DNA of 16,434 nucleotides from Proteobacteria bacterium UBA1148. GTDB lineage: Bacteria > Pseudomonadota > Gammaproteobacteria > Steroidobacterales > Rariloculaceae. The first letter of the stretch is position 1; every line of letters starts with the position of its first letter. This document shows positions 7,373 through 15,102 of the stretch, piece after piece. Under the pieces are notes generated by a model. That model ran no database searches and was not told where the DNA came from. It was given only the letters and a program-made list of their open reading frames with translations. The position numbers were made by a program, and so were the translations under genes. Location: assembly GCA_002311835.1 (NCBI GenBank), contig DBZY01000085.1, forward strand, positions 24,723 through 41,156. Reading direction: 5' to 3'.

Positions 7373-7843
7373 TTGGCGCGGGATCTGTATTGTCCCATTG
7401 GGCTTTTAGCTGTGGCTGCGGGGTATTACCACGCTGCCAGCGGAATAGGGCGCAGCGCTTTAGCTGATGAGATCGGTGCGACAGGTCTACCTATGGCCTA
7501 TGCATTAGCGCTAGCCAGTATCGGGTTGTTAATGGCTTTGCAGGCAATACTAAGGCGCATCTTGGGGTGTGCTCAAGCTGAGCCGAGAATAGAACTCTCT
7601 GAGTTGATCTTTATGCTCCACCGCGCTGGTGGGGTGTTAGGTATTGGCATTAGTTATCTCCTGATCGTCACGACCGTTGGATATGTGATTGCGCTAATCA
7701 TGGTGTTGGCAGCAATGTTGGTTTACCTAGGAGAGCGACCTAGCGTCCGTGTTGCATTGGTTTCCATAGGTGGCGCGTGCTTTTTCTGGGTGCTATTCGA
7801 GCGTTTTTTGGGTATCTCGATGCCAGAACTCTGGGGTCTGTAA
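7373..7843 (+). CDS. tctB: TTT transporter small permease subunit, TctB family
   Basis: A 156-residue membrane protein with about four to five hydrophobic segments, typical size for TctB, the poorly conserved small subunit that partners TctA. Identity is supported mainly by position between tctC and tctA plus the hydrophobic layout: segments near residues 8-25, 40-58, 85-103, 105-120 and 125-145. The start is TTG at 7373, directly after a run of eight G. No ATG lies near the beginning, and the first helix begins within a few residues of this codon. The TAA stop is separated by three bases from the GTG start of tctA, so the two are probably translationally coupled. Confidence 0.82.
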   Translation: MARDLYCPIGLLAVAAGYYHAASGIGRSALADEIGATGLPMAYALALASIGLLMALQAILRRILGCAQAEPRIELSELIFMLHRAGGVLGIGISYLLIVTTVGYVIALIMVLAAMLVYLGERPSVRVALVSIGGACFFWVLFERFLGISMPELWGL

Positions 7844-7846
7844 TCA

Positions 7847-9355
7847 GTGGATATTGTTTATCAAGTAGTTGCTCTACTCCTGTACACGCCGTTAATTTTT
7901 GTTGCTATGGCAGGCGTCGGGTGGGGAATCCTTGGAGGTGCATTACCAGGAATTTCACCATCTATCGCCATGGCATTGCTTTTACCCCTTACGTATGGGA
8001 TGGATCCTGGATTAGCCATCGTATTGTTAGCGTCGACTTATGTGGGTGCCGAGTATGGGGGCTCCATACCCGCGATACTTATTAACACACCAGGCACAAA
8101 CGCAGCTGCAGCGACGGTGCTGGATGGTTACGAGATGCAGAAACAGGGTCGTGGTGGAGAAGCCTTGGGCATTTCTCTTTATTCGGGGGTGCTTGGAGGG
8201 CTCTTTGGGCTGACCATGTTAATTTTATTGACCAAGCAGTTGTCCGAAGTAGCGCTTGCGTTCACGCCCATGGCCTATTTTTCACTAGGGGTTTTGGGTC
8301 TAAGTGTCATTGTGTCATTATCGGGTGAATCTTTACTCAAGGGGTTTGCAGCCGCTTTGCTCGGACTGATGGTTGCAACAGTAGGTTCGGACCCGATCTC
8401 CGGCGTATCTCGTTTTACCTATGATCAGCCAGAGCTCCTGGACGGCATTGCACCGATTCTTGTTATGGTGGGACTCTTCGCGGTCAGCGAGTTGTTGCGA
8501 CAGGCTAGCGTACCGGTTTGGGATAAGCCTATGGGTGAAGGCGCACGATTAAAGTTGCCGGATGGGCCGATGCGTCGGCGTTTAATTAAGCCTCAATTGC
8601 TAGGGTCTGTTATTGGGACCGTTGAAGGCGTCATGCCTGGCGCTGGGGGAACCATAGCATCGTTTATGTCTTATAACGAGGCACGTCGCTGGTCTAAGAA
8701 TAAGGATGAGTTTGGTAAGGGGTCTCCTGAGGGCGTAGCAGCGCCGGAGACAGCGAATAATACGGTGGCCGCAACTGCGTTAGTCCCTGTACTGAGCTTC
8801 GGTATCCCGGGTTCCAACTCGGCCGCTATTCTCCTTGGAGGGTTATTGGTCCATGGACTCCTCCCAGGGCCTAGACTGTTTGAGGAAAACAGTGGCATTG
8901 TCATTGGTTTGTATACAGGTCTCTTTGTGGCGACGTTATCACTACTGGCACTTGGAATGTTGATACTTCCGGTTTGCCTATGGTTGGTAAAGCGCCCCAA
9001 GGCTTATTTGATGGCGTTTATCTATGTTTTAGTTTTCTCTGGAATTTATTCCATAGATCAAAGTCTTTTTGATCTAGGTTTGGTACTAGGAGCGGGCATC
9101 GTTGGATTTTTTATGCGGTTGGCGGGATTTCCGTTTCTTCCAGCAGTTCTTGGTGTCGTTCTGGGTTATCTCGTTGAGTCAAATTTTCGGCGTTCATTGG
9201 TGCTTTCCGGTGGCGACCACACTATCTTTTTGGAAGACTCAATCTCATTAGGCCTACTGATTGTCGCAGGGATATTTATTATTGGTTCATTAAGCGCGCG
9301 TATGTGGGCAGGTTGGCGATCCTTACGGGGGGGGTCAGCATCAGGTTCGGTATGA
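7847..9355 (+). CDS. tctA: TTT transporter large permease subunit, TctA family
   Basis: A 502-residue inner-membrane protein with about eleven to twelve membrane segments, the transport subunit of the TTT system. The two family signature regions are clear: Gly-Gly-Ala-Leu-Pro-Gly-Ile-Ser-Pro-Ser near residues 30-40 with a following Ala-Leu-Leu-Leu-Pro-Leu-Thr-Tyr, and the inverted-repeat copy Glu-Gly-Val-Met-Pro-Gly-Ala-Gly-Gly-Thr near 260-270. The motif Ala-Pro-Glu-Thr-Ala-Asn-Asn near 301-307 and Ser-Phe-Gly-Ile-Pro-Gly-Ser also match. The start is GTG at 7847, three bases after the tctB stop. The last codons pass through a G8 tract (9327-9334), and the stop overlaps the next gene as ATGA. 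Confidence 0.94.
   Translation: MDIVYQVVALLLYTPLIFVAMAGVGWGILGGALPGISPSIAMALLLPLTYGMDPGLAIVLLASTYVGAEYGGSIPAILINTPGTNAAAATVLDGYEMQKQGRGGEALGISLYSGVLGGLFGLTMLILLTKQLSEVALAFTPMAYFSLGVLGLSVIVSLSGESLLKGFAAALLGLMVATVGSDPISGVSRFTYDQPELLDGIAPILVMVGLFAVSELLRQASVPVWDKPMGEGARLKLPDGPMRRRLIKPQLLGSVIGTVEGVMPGAGGTIASFMSYNEARRWSKNKDEFGKGSPEGVAAPETANNTVAATALVPVLSFGIPGSNSAAILLGGLLVHGLLPGPRLFEENSGIVIGLYTGLFVATLSLLALGMLILPVCLWLVKRPKAYLMAFIYVLVFSGIYSIDQSLFDLGLVLGAGIVGFFMRLAGFPFLPAVLGVVLGYLVESNFRRSLVLSGGDHTIFLEDSISLGLLIVAGIFIIGSLSARMWAGWRSLRGGSASGSV
9327..9334 (+). repeat. G8 homopolymer in the last codons of tctA
   Basis: Eight G in a row encode Arg-Gly-Gly near the tctA C-terminus, 18 bases before the mmgE ATG. 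The mmgE frame is open across and upstream of the tract, back to at least 9304, so insertion of one G, or a -1 ribosomal slip, would read from tctA into the MmgE/PrpD frame and make one fused protein. The tract is directly visible; slippage is inference. Confidence 0.6.
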
Positions 9356-10746
9356 CAAATCAGCTCCAAAAAACATCGGATCTGTCTGTTGCATGTGTAT
9401 TAGCTGAGTGGATTGAGTCGGTTGAGGTGAACCGCCTTCCAGTCGAGCTAGTACATGCCTGTGAGGACACGCTGATCGATACGCTTGGACTCAGTTTTGC
9501 AGCTTACAATGCAGGCTATGCGAAGGTTTTACGTGAATCCTGGACAGGTGAGGGTCCTTGTACGGTTTTGGGCGAATCTGAGAAACGAGATTCTGTGAGC
9601 GCGGCTATGATTAACGGGACCGCAGCCCACGGCGAGGATTTTGATAATACTTTCGAGGGTTGCCCAATTCATTCCGGCGCGGTGGTTGTGCCGGCTGTGT
9701 TGGCTGCGGTAGAGGCTTATGGCTTGACGGGTCGTCAGGCTCTCAAGGGGTTGGTAGTGGGCATTGAGGTTATGTGTCGGTTAGGCCTTGTAGTCCAGAG
9801 AGGAATCCATGCGGCAGGGTTTCATCCTACTGGGGTTCTTGGCGCTATGGCTGCCACTGCCGGGATTGCATCGGCTTGTAATCTGCCGTCAAAGGTAATC
9901 GTTAATGCATGGGGTATCGCTGGCAGCATGGCAGGCGGACTCATTGAGTACTTGTCCGATGGCACTTGGACAAAACGCATGCATGCTGGGTGGGCTGCTC
10001 AGAGTGGTTTGCGAGCTGTTGCGATGGCACGCGCTGGCTTTACCGGTCCGGCAACGGTCTTTGAGGGCCGTCATGGCTTGATGCATGGATTTGCCCCGTC
10101 AGTAGATCCTGATTTTTCAATCCTAACTAGTGATCTTGGTGAGGAGTGGTGGGCGAGTCGTGTGGCATTCAAACGTTATGCGTGCGGCACCATGGCTCAA
10201 CCTTTTATAGATTGCGCCGTACGTTTGTCAAAAAAGGTGTTGGCTGAGGAGGTTAAATCGCTTGTCTGCAGTGTAGGGGAGGGTACAGTGCATCGGTTAT
10301 GGGAACCCCTTGAAGACAAGCGACAACCACCTAATGCTTATGCGGCAAAATTTAGTACACCTTACTGTGTTGCGATTGGTTTCCTCAGGGGTGATGCAGG
10401 CCTAGCAGAATTCACGGATGAGTCTGTGCGTGATGAATCCGTTCTTGATCTAGCGCAACGTGTCAGCTACGAGGTCGATCCTGATGACGAGTATCCGCAG
10501 AACTATACTGGACGAATCCGCGCGTCCCTTTTAAATGGTGGTGAAATTGAGGAGTACCAACCATATCTTTGCGGCGGCAGTCGTTCTCCCATGAGTCGCG
10601 ATGAATTGCTATCAAAGTGTTCAGCTAATTTGCGTTATGGTGGATTTGTTTCTGAGTCTGTGGATCGCATAGCACGTTTTGCAGATGGCCTTACTACATC
10701 AGATAGTATTCCCGATCTCAGCTTGCTTGAGTTAAAGCCTATTTGA
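9352..10746 (+). CDS. MmgE/PrpD family protein (2-methylcitrate dehydratase / cis-aconitate decarboxylase-like)
   Basis: A 464-residue, probably cytoplasmic enzyme of normal family length. Known members dehydrate 2-methylcitrate (PrpD), decarboxylate cis-aconitate, or epimerise iminodisuccinate. Family motifs visible are Asn-Gly-Thr-Ala-Ala-His93-Gly-Glu-Asp96-Phe-Asp98 followed by His107-Ser-Gly, Gly-Phe-His158-Pro-Thr-Gly (156-161), a Lys-Arg-Met-His-Ala-Gly-Trp-Ala-Ala-Gln-Ser-Gly segment near 220-230, and Lys-Arg-Tyr-Ala-Cys-Gly-Thr-Met-Ala-Gln where PrpD usually has Lys-x-Tyr-Pro. The ATG at 9352 overlaps the tctA stop (ATGA), which sets the start. No prpB or prpC is present, so propionate breakdown by the methylcitrate cycle is not indicated here. 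Context suggests it acts on the acid imported by the TTT system. Confidence 0.88.
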   Translation: MTNQLQKTSDLSVACVLAEWIESVEVNRLPVELVHACEDTLIDTLGLSFAAYNAGYAKVLRESWTGEGPCTVLGESEKRDSVSAAMINGTAAHGEDFDNTFEGCPIHSGAVVVPAVLAAVEAYGLTGRQALKGLVVGIEVMCRLGLVVQRGIHAAGFHPTGVLGAMAATAGIASACNLPSKVIVNAWGIAGSMAGGLIEYLSDGTWTKRMHAGWAAQSGLRAVAMARAGFTGPATVFEGRHGLMHGFAPSVDPDFSILTSDLGEEWWASRVAFKRYACGTMAQPFIDCAVRLSKKVLAEEVKSLVCSVGEGTVHRLWEPLEDKRQPPNAYAAKFSTPYCVAIGFLRGDAGLAEFTDESVRDESVLDLAQRVSYEVDPDDEYPQNYTGRIRASLLNGGEIEEYQPYLCGGSRSPMSRDELLSKCSANLRYGGFVSESVDRIARFADGLTTSDSIPDLSLLELKPI

Positions 10747-10852
10747 GACGCAATCTAGGCTGCAATTTGTTGCTGAATGTAGTGCTCTTTGGGTCCAAGG
10801 TAGCATTTCGGTTGAAGGCTAGGCTCCAAACAACATCTATGCCGTCGCAGCG

Positions 10853-11647
10853 CTAATTTTCGCCGCCTTCTAGAAAATTTTCGAACTCACTGAAATCTAA
10901 GTAGTCTCCGGAGCAACTGATCTCACTGAGCTCCCAATGTGCCGGGGCCAAGCGGTAGTATAGAGTCTCTGCTACCCAGGGTTCGGCTAAGGCAATAGGG
11001 TCTTCCATCGTGATGTTGACTTCCAAGTTTAGGTTGTCAATTCGATGGAAGATTTCTGTTACCTTCAGTTGGGAACTATGCTGGTAGCCGGATCGATCTA
11101 TCCAGGTTCGTTCATCTATACCCACTGTTGTCACTATAAACGTGGTGTTATTTTGCCAATGACCGATCGAGTTACCCAACCACAGTGCGATCGGATCTTC
11201 CGGATGATCACGACCATCAGTAAAGACGCGTCGTATAGTATGATCGTACTCGTAGAGGATAATCATTTGGGTATCCGTATAGACGATCTCAAAGGGATAG
11301 GGGTGGAAGTAGACTCGTGGAACCCCCGGTGGATAGCATCGGGTTAGTACGGGATCGTTGGTTTCTGCAAGTGTAAAACCACCAGCGTTGGAGTTTTTAG
11401 AGTTGGCGAGCTGCTCTTCGCCCCAAGCCGTGACTCTCGGTGGATCGGGAGTCCACGTGGAATTGCTATAAAATTCGCCTTCAGGCCTAATTCGCGTCCA
11501 TACGCCTTTAAGGTCGCGTATGGGAGGTGGACCATTTTCCAGAGGCGTCGCATTGACTGGGGTTCCTGTCCCAAATTGCGCGTGCCCAACTCTTGAGAAG
11601 CTGAGTGTTACCAATACCGTGAAGATTAAACAGTTTACACGGCCCAT
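10853..11647 (-). CDS. secreted beta-rich protein of unknown function (cysteine-bracketed domain, copy A)
   Basis: A 264-residue exported protein: signal peptide with a probable cut after His-Ala23, ATG at 11647 with a GAGAG ribosome binding site. After a Leu-Lys-Gly-Val-Trp segment (46-50) comes a domain rich in aromatic and beta-prone residues: Cys104-Tyr-Pro-Pro-Gly-Val-Pro-Arg, Glu-Tyr-Asp-His-Thr-Ile-Arg-Arg, Asp-Gly-Arg-Asp-His-Pro near 144-149, Ser-Ile-Gly-His-Trp near 160-164, Asp-Glu-Arg-Thr-Trp-Ile-Asp near 178-184, and a closing Cys245. This family is common in environmental Gammaproteobacteria and Acidobacteria and usually annotated only as hypothetical. Copies B (11891-12943), C (13071-13877) and D (16159-16434) share the same core. 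No catalytic motif is evident, though the conserved His and Asp could bind metal or ligand. It is transcribed divergently from copy B and converges on the mmgE gene. Confidence 0.75.
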   Translation of the reverse strand: MGRVNCLIFTVLVTLSFSRVGHAQFGTGTPVNATPLENGPPPIRDLKGVWTRIRPEGEFYSNSTWTPDPPRVTAWGEEQLANSKNSNAGGFTLAETNDPVLTRCYPPGVPRVYFHPYPFEIVYTDTQMIILYEYDHTIRRVFTDGRDHPEDPIALWLGNSIGHWQNNTTFIVTTVGIDERTWIDRSGYQHSSQLKVTEIFHRIDNLNLEVNITMEDPIALAEPWVAETLYYRLAPAHWELSEISCSGDYLDFSEFENFLEGGEN

Positions 11648-11890
11648 TTTCTCTCTTTCATCCGGATGTTCATTGTTACTCTTGGCCGTTTATACGTTTC
11701 AGTCTAACACTTCTTCATAATGGGATTGATTGGTAGCGACTTTCTAATTTCAGGCTAGCTAGCTTTCATTTCTTCAAGACCAGTTGCTTAGATATTACTG
11801 CGTTAGAATAGCTAAATACCGCATTTTGTAATATAGCCACCCATGGATGGGCGAGAAAGCCCAAGGGATGGAGGAATGGAGGGCTTAGAG

Positions 11891-12943
11891 ATGAATAAAC
11901 AGATTGTAGCTACCGGGTTACTTTTATCTCTTTTTGTATCGTTCGGAGTACTAGCTCATCACTCTAGGACGACATTTTTTGATATGAGTCAGACCGTTGA
12001 GCTTGAAGGCGAGATCACACGAGTGCAGTGGCGGAATCCTCATGTGCGTTACTGGATTCAAACTGACCCAGAGTACGGTGGTGCGGTGTGGGAATTGGAG
12101 ACCACGCCGCCCAGTATACTTGAGCGCCAAGGTATCAGTCGGGACATCTTAGCAGCGGGTACACGGGTCCGTGTAGCTGGTCCACCTTCAAGACTTGTGG
12201 AGAATGCGATGGAGGCGAGCCACGTGCTGTTGCCGGATGGTCGTGAAGTGTTGCTCCACACTGGTCGCGCCCCGCTATGGACAAATAGAACAGTTGAGAG
12301 GGCGGTTCAGGAATTTGAAGAAGATGTTGTTAGGGTTGCCAAAGCCACAGCTAACGGAATCTTCAGAGTCTGGAGTCGTCCTGCAATAGGACCAGACCGG
12401 CCGCCCTTTTGGTTGGACGGCTATCCATTAACCGAAACCGCGCGGGCGGTGAGTTCGGTGTGGGATCCGGTGACTGGCATAGATATCGGCTGCAAACCTA
12501 AGATCATGCCAGCAATTATGGCTAGCAGTTATCCTTTCGAATTTGTGGATGAAGGCGATCATCTTCGACTACTAGCCGAGGAGTTCGATCAGGAGCGAAT
12601 TATTCACCTGAGAAGGACGACGGCGGGTGAGGTTTTACCGACTCCCTTGGGTTATTCGGTCGGTTATTGGGAGCAGGGCGATCTCGTTGTCACTACCACC
12701 CATATTGGCTCTTTGGATTTTGGCAGTGAAGGTATTCCTTTAAGTGAGAATGTGCAGACACTAGAACGTTTCAGCCTGAGTCCTGACGAACATCGTCTCA
12801 ATTACGAGATAACGGTTACTGACTCAGACATTTTCACTGAATCCATAATAATGACCTCTCACTGGATATGGCGACCCGGTGAAACGATTAAGCCATACGA
12901 TTGCATTGAGACTCCAGGGTCCTGGACAGATAGGAGAGATTGA
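11891..12943 (+). CDS. secreted DUF6152-like protein fused to a cysteine-bracketed beta domain (copy B)
   Basis: A 350-residue exported protein. The ATG at 11891 has GGAGGG about seven bases upstream; in-frame starts at 11876 and 11843 would only add residues before the signal peptide. The signal peptide probably ends at Leu-Ala22, so the mature protein begins His23-His24-Ser. Residues about 23-120 match the DUF6152 pattern: the Ala-His-His-Ser opening, a Glu-Leu-Glu-Gly-Glu-Ile-Thr strand, then Trp-Arg-Asn-Pro-His51. Residues about 200-340 carry the same secreted domain as copies A, C and D: Cys201, Gly-Tyr-Ser-Val-Gly-Tyr-Trp near 254-260, Gly-Asp-Leu-Val-Val-Thr-Thr-Thr near 263-270, Leu-Glu-Arg-Phe near 291-294 and Cys338. 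Function is unknown; a periplasmic or extracellular binding role is likely. It diverges from copy A and converges on copy C. Confidence 0.77.
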   Translation: MNKQIVATGLLLSLFVSFGVLAHHSRTTFFDMSQTVELEGEITRVQWRNPHVRYWIQTDPEYGGAVWELETTPPSILERQGISRDILAAGTRVRVAGPPSRLVENAMEASHVLLPDGREVLLHTGRAPLWTNRTVERAVQEFEEDVVRVAKATANGIFRVWSRPAIGPDRPPFWLDGYPLTETARAVSSVWDPVTGIDIGCKPKIMPAIMASSYPFEFVDEGDHLRLLAEEFDQERIIHLRRTTAGEVLPTPLGYSVGYWEQGDLVVTTTHIGSLDFGSEGIPLSENVQTLERFSLSPDEHRLNYEITVTDSDIFTESIIMTSHWIWRPGETIKPYDCIETPGSWTDRRD

Positions 12944-13070
12944 GCGAAAGATCCCAAATTCCTTGGTTAATATTTCGAATCCATGCAGGAAAACCACTCT
13001 GCGAGTCTGTAAGACCTTGAGCGTCCAAGCGGCGGTTGTGTGTGAGCGACTGTTTTCCGACTGTGGGTAG

Positions 13071-13877
13071 TTAACGTAGATTATCGTGATGTGAGTCGTT
13101 AACTCTGATTTCAAAGTCACGCTCGATACAGGGTGGTCCCTCAACGATTTCTCTATCAGTTAGCTGCGCTGTGCGAAGTACAAGTTCCCAGGGCTCTTGC
13201 AGAATCTCTGGATCATGAGCGGTTGCGCGCCACTCCAGCGTATCACCGTTTCTATTGATACGCTCGATAACCCTTAGATCTGTTGTGTGGAACGAACCAT
13301 CATCAGTAAGCCATGTTTTATCGTTGAAGTTGATGGTTTCAACCACCAATGTATCCTCTTCCCACCAGCCGATGGCATCGCCCAGGAATCCCGGTTCAAC
13401 GTCAGTACGGTGTGGTTGGCCGTCTATCGGGACTACGCGAAAATGACTCCCGGTGTAATCGTCGTAAAGAAAGATTATCTCGTTGGGCGCTTGTACGATT
13501 TTGTCCGGGGGGCCGATACGGGGTAAACCAGGTGAGAAACAGTAAAGTAGCGGGTCTTCCTCCACCTGACGATTTTCGAGATCCTTCACTCTGGCGACAT
13601 ACTCAGGTTTATACGTAGGGCGGTCTCCCGCTGCAGCGATACGCGGATTAGTGTCACATCCCACTAGGCATACTGATTCACCGATGTGTACAGGCGCTAC
13701 GAAATCGATTCCAGAACCATTGTCCCAAGTCCCAGAAAGATCGGGGTGACCATCAGCTGTGCGGGGGAGATCGGCGGTTATTGCCACTTCTATGGGTAAC
13801 ACAACACACAGTGCAGCCGTCAGCCTGATCGTGTATTTAGCCGTCTTTGAATTTGCGCATCGACTTGATCCGTTCAT
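13071..13877 (-). CDS. secreted beta-rich protein of unknown function (cysteine-bracketed domain, copy C)
   Basis: A 268-residue exported protein starting at ATG 13877 with GGAGA about six bases upstream. The signal peptide has a long basic start (RCANSKTAKYTIR) and a probable cut near Ala-Ile-Thr-Ala35. The mature protein opens with Thr-Ala-Asp-Gly-His-Pro-Asp-Leu-Ser-Gly-Thr-Trp (40-51), a hallmark of this secreted family. An extra close cysteine pair, Cys70 and Cys74, follows. The shared core runs from Cys113 (Cys-Phe-Ser-Pro-Gly-Leu-Pro-Arg) through Ala-Ile-Gly-Trp-Trp (168-172), Asp-Thr-Leu-Val-Val-Glu-Thr (175-181), Asn-Asp-Lys-Thr-Trp-Leu (185-190), Val-Ile-Glu-Arg (203-206) and Glu-Pro-Trp (228-230) to Cys250. 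No enzyme family is recognised. It diverges from the esterase gene across a 308-base gap. Confidence 0.75.
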   Translation of the reverse strand: MNGSSRCANSKTAKYTIRLTAALCVVLPIEVAITADLPRTADGHPDLSGTWDNGSGIDFVAPVHIGESVCLVGCDTNPRIAAAGDRPTYKPEYVARVKDLENRQVEEDPLLYCFSPGLPRIGPPDKIVQAPNEIIFLYDDYTGSHFRVVPIDGQPHRTDVEPGFLGDAIGWWEEDTLVVETINFNDKTWLTDDGSFHTTDLRVIERINRNGDTLEWRATAHDPEILQEPWELVLRTAQLTDREIVEGPPCIERDFEIRVNDSHHDNLR

Positions 13878-14185
13878 TGCGATTTCTCCGGTGCCGCTGC
13901 GTCTGAACGCAATGGCTTACTCGTTGCCCAGCTAGTGTTTGCCTCCATCGCTAAAATATATAAGCATTTGTAATGCATAATGTTTTATGATCTGCAAGGT
14001 TATCATAGCCGACCATTATTTTGAACCAGAGTCCTGAACAAGATGTCTTCATTGCCTCAAAGATCTTACTATCTAAAGCGTTTCATTAGTGAGAATAAGC
14101 TTAGTTTTATTGGGTTTTAGGACTTGCACTAGCTTGAAGCAATGACTCCGATTACTCTATGGGATCCGAACTGGAGGATACACCT
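13878..14185. other. 308-base divergent intergenic region with AT-rich tract and inverted repeats
   Basis: No credible gene is seen. The section 13951-13990 is markedly AT-rich and includes an inverted repeat GCATT-TGT-AATGC (13964-13976). Just after it TATGAT (13986-13991) and ATCATA (14002-14007) form a 6-base inverted repeat with a 10-base spacer. Either could be an operator or a weak hairpin. Near the right end lie the repeated motif at 14123-14137 and a TTGAAG box (14134) that could be a -35 element for the esterase, with only a poor -10 (TATGGG at 14158). Confidence 0.4.
14123..14137 (+). repeat. upstream motif CTTGCACTAGCTTGA, first copy
   Basis: Fifteen bases that recur with one mismatch at 15077-15091. 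This copy lies 49 bases before the esterase ATG at 14186. It may be a regulator site or promoter element shared by the esterase and the MBL gene; chance cannot be excluded from one window. Confidence 0.4.
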
Positions 14186-15052
14186 ATGAGAATAACAATC
14201 TTCTTGCTCTTTATGCCTGTGATGTCTCTAACCGCCGTAGGGCAGGAATTTTGGAGTCATCGAATTGGAATACAGACCGATGTCCCATACGGAGACGATC
14301 CCGCGCAGGTGGTAGATATCTATACTCAGGGTCATCGACCAGCAATAGACCCCGGGTTCGAGTTGCAACCGGTAAGCGAATCTCGCCCTACGCTGGTCTG
14401 GATTCATGGCGGCGGTTGGATTCGTGGCGACAAGGCTACTAGTTTCGATAGGGCGGTACATTATCTGGAACGTGGTTGGCATGTCGTTAATATTAATTAC
14501 CGCATAGGCTCGGGAACAGCCCCGCAGGCTGTGGATGATGCCATGTGTGCATACAAATGGGTGGTGGACGAAGCTCAAAGATCGGGGCGTAGTGATCGAT
14601 TTGTAGTAAGTGGCAACTCGGCCGGTGGGCATCTCGCTTTGGTGGTTGGATTGCTGAACGGTACCGGCAATCATCCATGCCGAGCTGATATTGCGCCCAG
14701 CGCTGTGGTCAATTGGTATGGGATTACGGATATTGAGTCCGTGGAGACATTTCTCTCCAAGTCTCGTCCCAACGGAAATTATGCATCTTCTTGGATCGGA
14801 GACGAGCGCCGGATTGAGGAGATTTCTTCGCGTTATTCTCCGCTTTTTCTGATCTCAAACAATGCACCACCGATTATTACGATCCATGGTACTGCGGACA
14901 ACGTTGTTCCTTATGAGCAAGCGAAAAATCTTCACTCCGTGCTGAATACCAGAAATCAACTGGTTATGCTGGAGGGTGGCACCCACGGCGGGTTCAGCGA
15001 CGCTCAGTACCAGGAAGCTATGACGGCAATCTTTGAGTTTATTGAAAATTAG
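14186..15052 (+). CDS. exported alpha/beta hydrolase, esterase/lipase type
   Basis: A 288-residue exported enzyme. The ATG at 14186 has GGAGG eight bases upstream; an in-frame ATG at 14159 has no such site and adds a charged stretch before the signal peptide. The signal peptide probably ends near Ala-Val-Gly-Gln20. The fold is the HSL/BD-FAE-like esterase type: oxyanion-hole motif His74-Gly-Gly-Gly77-Trp, nucleophile elbow Gly-Asn-Ser145-Ala-Gly, acid Asp238 in His-Gly-Thr-Ala-Asp, and catalytic His267 in Gly-Gly-Thr-His-Gly-Gly. Expected chemistry is hydrolysis of carboxylic esters, feruloyl or acetyl esters among them, in the periplasm or outside. Cys121 and Cys165 could pair as a disulfide. 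The MBL hydrolase follows in the same direction after 50 bases, so the two may be co-expressed. Confidence 0.9.
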   Translation: MRITIFLLFMPVMSLTAVGQEFWSHRIGIQTDVPYGDDPAQVVDIYTQGHRPAIDPGFELQPVSESRPTLVWIHGGGWIRGDKATSFDRAVHYLERGWHVVNINYRIGSGTAPQAVDDAMCAYKWVVDEAQRSGRSDRFVVSGNSAGGHLALVVGLLNGTGNHPCRADIAPSAVVNWYGITDIESVETFLSKSRPNGNYASSWIGDERRIEEISSRYSPLFLISNNAPPIITIHGTADNVVPYEQAKNLHSVLNTRNQLVMLEGGTHGGFSDAQYQEAMTAIFEFIEN

Positions 15053-15076
15053 CTACGTATACTCGGTCATCAAGTG

Positions 15077-15091
15077 CTTGCACTAGATTGA
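15077..15091 (+). repeat. upstream motif CTTGCACTAGATTGA, second copy
   Basis: Repeats the motif at 14123-14137 with a single C-to-A change. It lies 12 bases before the ATG of the MBL gene at 15103 and its last base starts the AGGAGA ribosome binding site. This short distance argues against a simple -35 box and leaves translational or operator roles open. Confidence 0.4.
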
Positions 15092-15102
15092 GGAGAATAG
15101 AA

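Noticed and set aside
9352..10746. Start of a methylcitrate (propionate) operon
   Set aside because: No prpB, prpC or acyl-CoA gene follows; the next gene is convergent and encodes a secreted protein.
11754..11763. GCTAGCTAGC palindrome between divergent copies A and B
   Set aside because: Simple tandem GCTA repetition explains the palindrome; no second copy in the window supports a binding site.
13047..13064. CGACTGT direct repeat between copies B and C as a terminator or operator
   Set aside because: It is a direct repeat and so forms no hairpin, is only seven bases long, and lies between convergent genes where an operator is not expected.
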